From JAAYCI01 sp964550985 (lineage in GTDB: Bacteria > Bacillota > Clostridia > Oscillospirales > Ruminococcaceae), in NCBI GenBank assembly GCA_964550985.1, contig CAZKBM010000005.1, positions 18,567-82,566 of the forward strand: 64,000 nt of DNA, given 5' to 3'. Position 1 is the first letter of the stretch. Each line of letters starts with the position of its first letter. Positions 32,060 to 40,520 of this stretch are shown one piece after another. The translations under genes were made by a program, and so were the position numbers. The notes beneath the pieces are model-generated. The model was not told the DNA's origin. It did not search any database and saw only the letters and a list, made by a program, of their open reading frames with translations.

Positions 32060-33244
32060 TTAGCCGCCGCAAGCCATGTGGTAGATGGCGGCTATCTCCT
32101 TTTGGCCAAGCTTCTGCAAAGCGCCTACCGTTCGTTTCCCATAGTAGGTACACCGCAGCGCCATCTCCTCAATCTCTTCCTCGCTTGGGTTCAGCTCCGC
32201 CTCGGCCAGGCTGGTGGGCAATTCCAAGGCCCAAAAATATTCCTCCATCTCCTCAATGCCAAGCAGGGCCGTCTCCTCTTCGCTCTCCTGCGGCTCAAGC
32301 TCCAGCACATGGGTGGCAAAACGCGCAAAACGCGGGGCCCAAGCCTTGTAAACGTATCTGGCCCAGCTGGCCCAAAGCACCGTAAGCGAAGCGCCATGGG
32401 CCAAATTATACTTTCCGCTTAATTCGTGCCCCATCTGGTGGCAGGCCCAGTCTCCATGGCCGCCACCCGCACCCGTAAGCCCGTTATGAGAAAGCGCCCC
32501 CGCCCACAAAAGCTCGGCGCGCGCATCGTAATCCTCGGGGCTACGCATCACTTTGCGCCCCGCGGCCAGCACGGCCCGCATCAGCCCTTCGGCAATTTCA
32601 TCGGTTACTTCCAAGGTGGTATTGGGGGTAAAATACCGTTCCATTGTGTGCAGTAAAATATCCGCCACCCCCACAGCCGTTTGGTAAGGGGGCAGGCTTT
32701 GGGTCAGTTCGGGGTTCATAATGGCAAACTTACAGCGGGCTAAGTCATTCCCAAGGCCCTTTTTTTCGCCGGTGGCATCCTTGGTAATCACGGCCGAGCG
32801 GCTCATCTCGCTACCGGCAGCGGCAACCGTTACCACGCAGCCCAGGGGCAGGCAGGCGGTGGGCTGGGCTTTTCCGTCAAAAAGGTCCCACACATCGCAG
32901 GGGGCGGGCACGCCATAGCCTATGGCCTTGGCTGTATCTATCACGCTGCCCCCACCCACGGCCAAAATAAAATCTACCCCTTCGGCCCGGCACAGTTCTA
33001 TCCCCTCGTACACTTTGGAAAGCAGGGGGTTTGGCACCACTTCCCCAAGGCTTACAAAGGAGATATCTGCCTCCTGCAAGGTTTTTTCTATCCCTTGCAA
33101 CAGTCCCTGGCGGCGCACACTGCCCCCGCCATACAGCAAAAGCACTTTTTTGGCGCCGGCCTCTTCCAGCAGCCCGCCCACTTCCTTTTCGGTATCTTTG
33201 CCAAACAGAACTTTGGTGGGCGCATAGTAGGTAAAATTAACCAC
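32060..33244 (-). CDS. Iron-containing alcohol dehydrogenase (butanol dehydrogenase-like)
   Basis: 394 residues, NAD(P)H-dependent group III alcohol dehydrogenase of the BdhA/YqhD/YugJ type. The Rossmann part shows LLLYGGGSVRRQGL and AVGGGSVIDTAKAIGYG. Metal ligands are visible in GVADILLHTMERYF (Asp, His), WACHQMGHELSGKYNLAHG (two His, the family signature). The gene reduces aldehydes to alcohols (or the reverse) in fermentation. Start after AAAGGA. Confidence 0.95.
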   Translation of the reverse strand: MVNFTYYAPTKVLFGKDTEKEVGGLLEEAGAKKVLLLYGGGSVRRQGLLQGIEKTLQEADISFVSLGEVVPNPLLSKVYEGIELCRAEGVDFILAVGGGSVIDTAKAIGYGVPAPCDVWDLFDGKAQPTACLPLGCVVTVAAAGSEMSRSAVITKDATGEKKGLGNDLARCKFAIMNPELTQSLPPYQTAVGVADILLHTMERYFTPNTTLEVTDEIAEGLMRAVLAAGRKVMRSPEDYDARAELLWAGALSHNGLTGAGGGHGDWACHQMGHELSGKYNLAHGASLTVLWASWARYVYKAWAPRFARFATHVLELEPQESEEETALLGIEEMEEYFWALELPTSLAEAELNPSEEEIEEMALRCTYYGKRTVGALQKLGQKEIAAIYHMACGG

Positions 33245-33343
33245 TTTTCTGTCCTTTCCTTTCGGCTGTAATGGGCAATGGCTTTTGGCATACCCATTTG
33301 GTTTCTATACAAATTGGGTTTTGAGGCGGGGCGGCCAATGGCT

Positions 33344-34420
33344 CTAGGCAGCCCCAACTTCACCCGCAATGGCGCGGCCCATCTCCAGGCAGCCCACGGC
33401 GGGGCCGCCTGCGGCAATATCGGCTGTGCGCAGGCCGCTCTCCAAAACCTTGTCCACTGCGCGCTCCACACAGGCCGCCTCCTCGCTAAGCCCCAGGGAA
33501 TGCCGCAGCAGCATGGCCGCCGAAAGTACCGTGCCAATGGGGTTTGCCCTGTTTTGCCCCGCAATGTCTGGGGCCGAGCCGTGAATGGGCTCATACAAGC
33601 CCCTGCCGCCCTCGCCCAGGCTGGCCGAGGGGATCATACCAATGCTGCCGGTAATCATACTGGCCTCGTCGCTTAAAATGTCCCCAAACAGGTTTTCCGT
33701 CACAATTACGTCAAAATCTCCCGGTGCGCGCACCAGCTGCATGGCGGCGTTATCCACCAGCATGTGCCTAAGCTGAACGTCGGGGTACTCGGCCGCCACC
33801 TCCTCGGCAACAGCCCGCCACAGGCGGCTGGTGTCCAGCACATTGGCTTTATCTATGCTGCAAAGGCGCTTTTGGCGGCCTCTGGCGGCCCCAAAGGCCA
33901 TGTGCATGATGCGGCGTATCTCCCCTTCATCATAACGCATAATATCGGTGGCCACCCGCAGGCCATTTTGGGTTTGGGTCTCGTGGCGACCAAAGTATAC
34001 CCCGCCAATCAGTTCGCGCACCACCAAAAAATCAAAGCCGGCCAGGGCCAGTTCCTCGCGCAGGGGGCAAGCCGGGCGCAGGGGGGCCAATAAGCGCGCC
34101 GGGCGCAGGTTTGCATAAAGGCCAAGCCCCTTGCGAAGGGCCAAAAGCCCAGCCTCAGGTCGCTTCTGGCCGGGCAGGCCCTCCCACTTGGGCCCGCCTA
34201 TAGCCCCCAGCAAAACGGCGTCGGCAGCAAGGCAACCGGCCAGGGTCTCTTCGGGCAGGGGTTCGCCCTTCTCGTCCAGGGCCGCGCCCCCCATCAAAAG
34301 CTCACTATAGGTAAACGCGTGCCCAAAGCGCAGGGCCACGGCGTCCAGGCAGCGCAGGGCCTCGGTCACAATCTCGGGGCCAATGCCATCGCCACGAATT
34401 ACGGCAATCTGCTTTTCCAT
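33344..34420 (-). CDS. leuB: 3-isopropylmalate dehydrogenase LeuB
   Basis: NAD-dependent oxidative decarboxylase of leucine synthesis. 358 residues. Motifs: VIRGDGIGPEI at the N-terminus, LLGAIGGPKW, LRKGLGLYANLRP, the RELIGGVYFG loop specific for LeuB and NLFGDILSDEASMITGSIGMIPSASLG near the C-terminus; also HGSAPDIAGQNRANP. In the window leuA lies 409 bases upstream on the same strand; leuC and leuD are not present. Start after CAGGAGG. Confidence 0.96.
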   Translation of the reverse strand: MEKQIAVIRGDGIGPEIVTEALRCLDAVALRFGHAFTYSELLMGGAALDEKGEPLPEETLAGCLAADAVLLGAIGGPKWEGLPGQKRPEAGLLALRKGLGLYANLRPARLLAPLRPACPLREELALAGFDFLVVRELIGGVYFGRHETQTQNGLRVATDIMRYDEGEIRRIMHMAFGAARGRQKRLCSIDKANVLDTSRLWRAVAEEVAAEYPDVQLRHMLVDNAAMQLVRAPGDFDVIVTENLFGDILSDEASMITGSIGMIPSASLGEGGRGLYEPIHGSAPDIAGQNRANPIGTVLSAAMLLRHSLGLSEEAACVERAVDKVLESGLRTADIAAGGPAVGCLEMGRAIAGEVGAA

Positions 34421-34482
34421 CTATGCCAAACCTCCTGATAAATCCTTATGCAATGTTTTCTTCGTTTTCTTCAAAAATGAGT

Positions 34483-34523
34483 AAACGGCCATAAAATAGG
34501 TATTGAACCCTTTTTGGCCGTTT
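34483..34523 (-). terminator. Terminator between the small ORF and leuB
   Basis: 9-bp perfect stem (AAACGGCCA 34483-34491 with TGGCCGTTT 34515-34523). Read on the minus strand it is followed by ACTCATTTTT. It lies just after the small ORF, so leuA (with the small ORF) and leuB may be separate transcripts. Confidence 0.45.
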
Positions 34524-34530
34524 TGCTCTC

Positions 34531-34674
34531 CTATTGGCTTTGTTTTGCCTGTAATTGGCCTACGGCGCGCTGTATCGCTTCGCTTGCCTGCGCTGTAAGG
34601 GAAAGTAAATTATTCACCTTTTCGTCTTTATCCTTCTGCAAGCAGTTTTTGGCATATTGAACAGCCTCGTACAT
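34531..34674 (-). CDS. Small hypothetical protein
   Basis: 47 residues from an ATG at 34674 with GGAG six bases upstream; a GTG at 34716 would give 61 residues. Strongly helical (LLSLTAQASEAIQRAVGQLQAKQ), no recognised family. Its position between leuA and leuB followed by a hairpin supports transcription, but nothing proves it is translated. Confidence 0.4.
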   Translation of the reverse strand: MYEAVQYAKNCLQKDKDEKVNNLLSLTAQASEAIQRAVGQLQAKQSQ

Positions 34675-34828
34675 GCTCTCCACAAACAGGCGATACAGCC
34701 TATACGGAAAAATCACTGATGTACTGGTAGTTTTTAAACTGCTTAGGGGTCTTATTCAATATTGCTTTTTTGAACCATTTTCTCGCCCCTTCTAAAGTAG
34801 CACCCTTTTCATGCTTTTCAGCAATTCC

Positions 34829-36496
34829 TTACAGCCCCCGCTCGGCGCCGTTGTTATAGGCGCTTACCAGCGCCGCCACCGAGGCCAAAATGATATCGGT
34901 ATGCCTGCCCGCCCCCCAAGTCACACTGCCATCGTCCCACTCCAGGCCCACATAACTCATGGCTTTACTGGAGGAACCGGTCTCCAAAGCGTGCTCGGCG
35001 TAGGTAAGCAGGGAAAACTTTTTGCCGGTGGCCTTGCGCAGTGCGCCGGTAACGGCGTCAAGGCGGCCATTGCCCTTGTTCATCACCTCGCGCTCCTCAC
35101 CTTTTTCGTACACGGTGATGGCCGCGATAATTCCATCCTTTTGAATGAAGTGGATCTCGGTTACATCCAGCGGCAGGCCCTTATTGAGGTAGGTCTCCTC
35201 AAAAACGCTGCGAATTTCAGAGGCGGATAACTCCCGGTGCTCGCTGTCGGAGATGGCTTTCACCGCGTAGCCCAAGGCCTCGCGCATCTTGGCGGGTAGA
35301 ATATACCCGTAATTCTTCTCCAAAATGTACCCTATGCCGCCCTTGCCGCTTTGGCTGTTGATACGGATGACGTCGGTTTCGTACTCCCGGCCCACGTCTT
35401 TTGGGTCCAGCGGCAGGTAGGGCACCGTCCAGCGTTTCAGGTTTTTTTCTTCCCGCCAGTTCATCCCCTTGGCAATGGCGTCCTGATGGCTGCCACTAAA
35501 GGCCGCAAACACCAGCGCCCCGGCGTAGGGGCTGCGCTCGTACACCTCCATGCCGGTGGCCTCCTCGTAGGCGGCCACCACGGCGGGCATATCCTGAAAA
35601 TCCAGCCCTGGGTTCACCCCATGGGTGTACAGGTTCAGCGCCAGGGTGGCAATATCCACATTGCCGGTACGCTCCCCGTTGCCAAACAGGGTGCCCTCCA
35701 CCCTTTGCGCGCCCGCCAACACGGCCAGCTCGGCATCGGCTACGGCAGTGCCGCGGTCATTGTGGGGGTGGGTGGAGAGGATGACATGTTCCCGGCTGTA
35801 TAAATTTTTGCTCAGGTACTCTATCTGGCTGGCATACACATGCGGCATGCTCATCTGCACTGTGCTGGGCAGGTTGATAATCACCGGCCGGGCCGCCGCA
35901 GGCTGCAACACTTCCAGTACGGCGTTGCACACCTCCAGGGCGTACTCCGGCTCGGTGCCGGTAAAACTTTCGGGGCTGTACTCAAAGCGGCACTGCTCCT
36001 CATGCCCTGCGCTCAGTTCCCGCACAAGTTTTGCGCCGTCCACGGCTATTTGCTTAATTTCCTCTTTGTCTTTTTTAAATACCTGCTCGCGCTGGGCAAA
36101 ACTGGTGGAATTATAAAAGTGCACAATTACGTTTTTTGCGCCCTCAATGGCCTCAAAGGTTTTGCGAATAATATGGTCCCGGCTTTGGGTAAGCACCTGC
36201 AGGGTCACATCATCGGGCACCATGTTCTGCTCTATCAGGGCCCGCAGCAACTCGTACTCGGTATCGCTTGCAGCGGGGAAGCCCACCTCAATCTCCTTAA
36301 AACCCATCTCCACCAGAAAGGTGAAAAAGCGCAGCTTCTGGCTTAGGCTCATGGGCACCACTAAACTCTGGTTGCCATCGCGTAGGTCTACGCTGCACCA
36401 GGTGGGGGCGGTTTGGATGCGGTCTTTTTTTACCCAGTCAAAGCAGGCTTCGGGGGGCAAAAAATAGCCGGGGGCATAACGGTCATAGTTCTTCAT
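34829..36496 (-). CDS. leuA: 2-isopropylmalate synthase, type 2 (LeuA2)
   Basis: Condenses acetyl-CoA and 2-oxoisovalerate, first step of leucine synthesis. 555 residues, the fungal/actinobacterial type of LeuA. The barrel shows VDLRDGNQSLVVPM, GFKEIEVGFPAAS, and STHPHNDRGTAVADAELA with the metal-binding HxH; GTLFGNGERTGNVD is the catalytic loop. The C-terminal regulatory domain is from about residue 425 (LDVTEIHFIQKDGI...), implying leucine feedback. Start after GGAGGAAAAG. No T-box or leader motif was recognised upstream. Confidence 0.96.
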   Translation of the reverse strand: MKNYDRYAPGYFLPPEACFDWVKKDRIQTAPTWCSVDLRDGNQSLVVPMSLSQKLRFFTFLVEMGFKEIEVGFPAASDTEYELLRALIEQNMVPDDVTLQVLTQSRDHIIRKTFEAIEGAKNVIVHFYNSTSFAQREQVFKKDKEEIKQIAVDGAKLVRELSAGHEEQCRFEYSPESFTGTEPEYALEVCNAVLEVLQPAAARPVIINLPSTVQMSMPHVYASQIEYLSKNLYSREHVILSTHPHNDRGTAVADAELAVLAGAQRVEGTLFGNGERTGNVDIATLALNLYTHGVNPGLDFQDMPAVVAAYEEATGMEVYERSPYAGALVFAAFSGSHQDAIAKGMNWREEKNLKRWTVPYLPLDPKDVGREYETDVIRINSQSGKGGIGYILEKNYGYILPAKMREALGYAVKAISDSEHRELSASEIRSVFEETYLNKGLPLDVTEIHFIQKDGIIAAITVYEKGEEREVMNKGNGRLDAVTGALRKATGKKFSLLTYAEHALETGSSSKAMSYVGLEWDDGSVTWGAGRHTDIILASVAALVSAYNNGAERGL

Positions 36497-36846
36497 TGCT
36501 TTTCCTCCTTCCGGAAAAATGATAGATGGCCCTTAGTATACCACAAATGCAGGGCAAGGGCTAGAGAGTTTTATAGAATTATATGGCATTTTTTGGGCAG
36601 TTTGCCAAACAGGCATCCCCTTTCTCCCCGCCTTGAACTCCCCAAACCAAACCGGTATACTGTACTATTAGAAGAACAAAGCCTTTTGCAACAGCTTTGT
36701 TTCCCATAGGGTGCAAAACCTGAAATAAGTAACAGGCTTTTTATCGTACCTTTATCAGGGGCGCTTTGCAGCGTAAACAGGCAATGGCTTTCACGAAACT
36801 TTGATAACCCACATGATTTGTTTGTTTATTTTGGAAAGGATTTTAT
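36497..36846. other. Gene-free interval between divergent leuA and the DUF6020-like gene
   Basis: AT-rich with possible -10 sequences TATACT on both strands (36535-36540 minus; about 36656 plus) but no convincing -35. A weak 8-bp hairpin lies at 36675-36701. No T-box, riboswitch or repeat recognised. Confidence 0.5.
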
Positions 36847-38880
36847 ATGGCAAGCTATTTTTTTGCAAAAAAACTTTCCAAAAAGCAGGTTTTGGCGGGC
36901 GTTTTGCTGGCAATGATTTCCGCCTTTGCCTTCTCTCTGGACGTCACAGGGAAGGTGGCCTCCCCTTTGGAAATTGGCCTGGCCGCCAAAGATGTATTGT
37001 TCCAGTTGCTGGCTTTCCTCGCTTGCCTTAGCCTTTATTTACTGGCTTTATCGGCCGGCAACCGCCGCCTCTACGCTTTTTCTGCGCCTTTGGGGTTTTT
37101 GGCGGCTTTGGCCTATCTGCTCGGGCTCTCCTCCCGCAGCCTCAACGGCCCTTTGGGCGGCGAGGCCCTCCCGCCTTTCTCACTCCTGTATTATTCGGGG
37201 CTCATCTTAGGCTGGGCACTCTTTTTTACCGCTATTTTTATGCTGCTACTGGCGGGCGCAAGCTTTTTTGTCTCCCAAAAGGCCCTCTTAAAACCCCATC
37301 AAAAGCGGCCTGCCCTTTGGCGCATCTGGCACGCCGGCAAAAAACAGACTGTTTGGGCCGTGTTTTTGCTGTTGATTCTCTGCTGGTTGCCCTACTATAT
37401 CTTCCTTTTTCCCGGTGCACTCACCCCAGATACGGCCTCGCAAATCAAAATGGGGCTGGGCCTAAACCCCTATACCGCCCACCACCCACCGCTTATCAGC
37501 TGGGTATTGGGGCTTTTTTTGCAGATGGGCCAAGCTCTATTCGGCAGCTATTACGCGGGCTATGCCCTTCTCACCAGTTTGCAGTATCTGGCGGCTGCGG
37601 CAAGCCTCTCCTATGCTCTCTACGCCATGGCCGGGTTTGGCATAGGGCCGGTGTTTCGGCTTATCACCCTTTGCTATTTTGCGCTTTCCCCCTCCATTGC
37701 CAACAGCGCCCTTACCTGTTTAAAAGACTATTGGCAGGGCTATGCCGCACTGCTATTCCTCATTTTTCTCATTCGCCTCTGCCTGCAAAAGCAAGCTTTT
37801 TTTGGGCGGCTTTTGCCTCCGCTTTTGTTGTTTGGCTTTGCCTTGCTCACCATTCTTTTTAAAAAAACCGGCATGGTCTATATTGGTTTTGCCACACTTG
37901 CCGCGCTGCCTCTGCTTTCCCGTTGCCGCCTCAAAGGGGTGGCTGTGCTTGGCGCTGCACTGCTGGCCGGGGGGCTTATCCAGGGGCCGCTTTACAGCAC
38001 CATGGGCATAGCTGCGGGGGATATGGGTGAGGCGCTTTCCATCCCCAGTTTACAGATGGCCCGCGTTGTGCGTTATCACGGGGCGGAGCTCGGCGAAGCG
38101 GAAGTACAAATGCTTGCCGCTATTTTACCCTATGAGGCATTGCCCGGTTTATACGACGCCACCTTGATGCGCGCCGATGGCGAAGCACAGCAGGCTCAGC
38201 GGGAAAAGGCCGCGCAGGTGGTGGCAAGCGGCCAAACCACAGCCCTGTATGACGCCACCTTGATGCGGGTGGCCGATTCTGTGAAGAACACCTTAAACAG
38301 TGATGTTTTTCGAAACGACCTGCCCGGCTATCTGCGGCTATGGGCTGAACTGGGCTTGCGCTACCCTGCCGAGTATGCCAAGGCTTTTCTCATTCAGTCC
38401 AGCGGTTATTGGTTCCCTGGCTCGCGCGCGCCACAGCTTTATCTGGTGCCCTATGATTTATATGTGCAAAGGATGGATTCCTCTTTTGACCCGATGGCTG
38501 CCGACTACAGCCCCCTTTTTAACCCCACCTTGCCGGAATACCCGCTGTTCGCCTTTGTGGCCTATGCCCTGGCCAGTTTGCCCCTCATCTCGGTATTATT
38601 CTCCATCGGGTTTCAATTTTGGGTTTTGTTGTTCTGCTGCGTCTGGCTTTTGTATCGCAAAAACTACCCCCCGCTTGCATTTTTTGCGCTTCCCTTTGCC
38701 GTTTTTGCAAGCTGTATCCTCTCGCCGGTCAACAACCATTTCCGCTATGCTTTCCCGGCTTTATTGGCTTTGCCACTACTTGTGGGTTTTGTTTTTTCGC
38801 GCAATACCCTAGGCCGGTATAACCAGCCTTCCCAAGCATCCCCGGCCTGTAACGGCCCTGGCGCGGAGGCCCCAATATGA
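36847..38880 (+). CDS. Polytopic membrane protein, DUF6020-like
   Basis: 677 residues with about 13 hydrophobic segments. The PDTASQIKMGLG-HHPPLISWVLGLF loop between helices is typical of DUF6020 membrane proteins, which resemble glycosyltransferase-family-39-type lipid-linked sugar enzymes; function is unproven. A soluble region (residues about 395-540) contains an in-frame 32-codon duplication: GACGCCACCTTGATGCG occurs at 38155 and again at 38251 and the protein shows LYDATLMR twice. Start after GGAAAGGA. Overlaps the next gene by 4 bases (ATGA), so they are cotranslated although their roles seem unrelated. Confidence 0.8.
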   Translation: MASYFFAKKLSKKQVLAGVLLAMISAFAFSLDVTGKVASPLEIGLAAKDVLFQLLAFLACLSLYLLALSAGNRRLYAFSAPLGFLAALAYLLGLSSRSLNGPLGGEALPPFSLLYYSGLILGWALFFTAIFMLLLAGASFFVSQKALLKPHQKRPALWRIWHAGKKQTVWAVFLLLILCWLPYYIFLFPGALTPDTASQIKMGLGLNPYTAHHPPLISWVLGLFLQMGQALFGSYYAGYALLTSLQYLAAAASLSYALYAMAGFGIGPVFRLITLCYFALSPSIANSALTCLKDYWQGYAALLFLIFLIRLCLQKQAFFGRLLPPLLLFGFALLTILFKKTGMVYIGFATLAALPLLSRCRLKGVAVLGAALLAGGLIQGPLYSTMGIAAGDMGEALSIPSLQMARVVRYHGAELGEAEVQMLAAILPYEALPGLYDATLMRADGEAQQAQREKAAQVVASGQTTALYDATLMRVADSVKNTLNSDVFRNDLPGYLRLWAELGLRYPAEYAKAFLIQSSGYWFPGSRAPQLYLVPYDLYVQRMDSSFDPMAADYSPLFNPTLPEYPLFAFVAYALASLPLISVLFSIGFQFWVLLFCCVWLLYRKNYPPLAFFALPFAVFASCILSPVNNHFRYAFPALLALPLLVGFVFSRNTLGRYNQPSQASPACNGPGAEAPI

Positions 38881-39788
38881 AGGGCCGCCTTGCCCCCACC
38901 CCCAGCGGGCGGATGCACCTGGGCAACGCCCTTTCGGCCCTTTTGTGCTGGCTTTCGGCCAAAAGCCAGGGGGGCAGCCTTTTGCTGCGCATTGAAAATT
39001 TAGACCTGCTGCGCACCAGCGAGGAATACACCCAAAGCATACAGGAGGATTTGCGCTGGCTGGGGCTTGGCTGGGAGGAAGGGCCGGTTTTTCAAAGTGA
39101 GCGCGGGCCTTTTTACAAGGATTGCCTGCGCAGTTTAGAAGAGCAAGACCTGCTATACCCCTGCTATTGCTCCCGCGCCGAATTACATACGGCCAGCGCC
39201 CCGCATGAGAGTGACGGCAACTACATTTACAGCGGGCGCTGCCGCAGTTTGAGTGAGGCCGAACGCAGGGCAAAAAACCGCCCCGGCGCCCTGCGGGTTC
39301 GGGTTCCGAATGAGGTATTCTCCCTGGTCGACGGTTGCCAGGGCCCCTATGCCCAAAATTTGGCAAGGGACTGTGGCGATTTCATCCTGCGGCGCTCAGA
39401 CGGGGTATTTGCCTACCAACTGGCCGCCCCGGCCGACGACGGCGCTTTTGGCGTAACCGAGGTGGTGCGCGGGCGAGATTTGCTGCCAAGCGCCCCCCGC
39501 CAGATATGGCTGATGCAAAAATTGGGCTACCCCGCGCCGCACTTTTGCCACCTGCCCATGCTACTGGCGGCAGATGGCCGCCGCCTTTCCAAGCGGGATG
39601 CCGACCTAGACCTGGGCGCATTGCGCAAAGCCGGCCACCGGCCCCAGGCCATTTTGGGTTTGCTGGCCTTTTTAGCCGGGCTGTTGCCAAAGCCCGAGGC
39701 CCTGACGGCCGCCGAACTGTTGCCGCTATTCAGCTGGGAAAAAGTTACGCGCGGGGATATCTTTCTGCCCCAAGAGGGGTTCTTTTAG
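38877..39788 (+). CDS. gluQ: Glutamyl-Q tRNA(Asp) synthetase
   Basis: Truncated relative of glutamyl-tRNA synthetase that attaches glutamate to queuosine in the wobble base of tRNA(Asp). 303 residues. It has the class I signatures: PTPSGRMHLGNALSAL (HIGH-like HLGNA), the zinc-binding-type CYCSRAEL, YRGRCR-like YSGRCRSL, ILRRSDGVFAYQLA, and a KMSKS-like RRLSKRD. It lacks the anticodon-binding domain, as expected. Its presence implies the organism makes or salvages queuosine. Overlaps the upstream gene by 4 bases. Confidence 0.93.
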   Translation: MKGRLAPTPSGRMHLGNALSALLCWLSAKSQGGSLLLRIENLDLLRTSEEYTQSIQEDLRWLGLGWEEGPVFQSERGPFYKDCLRSLEEQDLLYPCYCSRAELHTASAPHESDGNYIYSGRCRSLSEAERRAKNRPGALRVRVPNEVFSLVDGCQGPYAQNLARDCGDFILRRSDGVFAYQLAAPADDGAFGVTEVVRGRDLLPSAPRQIWLMQKLGYPAPHFCHLPMLLAADGRRLSKRDADLDLGALRKAGHRPQAILGLLAFLAGLLPKPEALTAAELLPLFSWEKVTRGDIFLPQEGFF

Positions 39789-39809
39789 GGGGGCTGTTTT
39801 CCGCCTCTT

Positions 39810-39827
39810 ATTACAGTTTCTCAAAAG
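39810..39827 (+). repeat. Short remnant of the 162-bp repeat family (left end)
   Basis: TTACAGTTTCTCAAAAGG is identical to the first 18 bases of the full-length copies at 43452 and (in reverse) 27955. The rest is missing, so this is a solo end. Confidence 0.6.
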
Positions 39828-39858
39828 GCCAAACCATACCACTACCGAGGTGAGCACC

Positions 39859-40449
39859 ATGACAGAGCGTGAAAAAATGCTGGCAGGCCAAAGCTACAAC
39901 TGTGGGGATGCCGAACTGCTGGCCCGCTGGCACCAGGCCAAAGATTTAACCCGTGATTTATTCCTCTTAAATTCCGCCGACCTGGCGGAAAAACAGCGCA
40001 TTTATGATGCGCTGCTGGGCGGTTATGAAAACCCGCTTTGGATTACCCCGCCCTTTTATGTGGATTATGGCTGGAATATCCACCTGGGCGAAAACTGTGA
40101 AATCAATATGGGCTGCACCTTTTTAGACGCTGGAAAAATCACCATTGGCAGCCACGCCCTCATTGCCCCTAATGTGCAAATTTACACCGCCTATCACCCC
40201 GCACAGGCGGCAAAGCGGCAGGCCGCCCCCCCTGCCGGCCAGGAGGATTCTTTTGCCTTTTGCGCAACCCTGGCGGCCCCCGTAACGGTGGAAGACCATG
40301 TGTGGCTGGGTGGCGGGGCCATTCTGCTGCCCGGCATTACGGTTGGCAGCCACAGCGTTATTGGGGCGGGCAGTGTGGTAACACGCGACATCCCCCCCTA
40401 CAGCGTGGCTTGTGGCAACCCCTGCCGGGTACTGCGCAAAAATATTTGA
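39859..40449 (+). CDS. Maltose/galactoside O-acetyltransferase-like (LbH) protein
   Basis: 196 residues, left-handed beta-helix acetyltransferase. The N-terminal EREKMLAGQSYNCGDAEL is the Mac domain of maltose acetyltransferases (PF12464). It is followed by PPFYVDYGWNIHLGENCEINMGCTFLD, HP motif (TAYHPA) near residue 110 with a short insertion after it, and VWLGGGAILLPGITVG, IGAGSVVTRDIPPYSVACGNP. Acetyl-CoA is the usual donor; the sugar acceptor is unknown. ATG at 39859 follows GAGGTG. Confidence 0.92.
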   Translation: MTEREKMLAGQSYNCGDAELLARWHQAKDLTRDLFLLNSADLAEKQRIYDALLGGYENPLWITPPFYVDYGWNIHLGENCEINMGCTFLDAGKITIGSHALIAPNVQIYTAYHPAQAAKRQAAPPAGQEDSFAFCATLAAPVTVEDHVWLGGGAILLPGITVGSHSVIGAGSVVTRDIPPYSVACGNPCRVLRKNI

Positions 40450-40520
40450 TTTTTCTTCTATTATTTCTTATTTTATACAAATTTATTTTTGATTTATTTG
40501 CGCGAAAGGACGCCACTATT

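Noticed and set aside
36558..36563. -35 element for leuA
   Set aside because: At the right distance from TATACT only TAGCCC is found, which does not resemble TTGACA.
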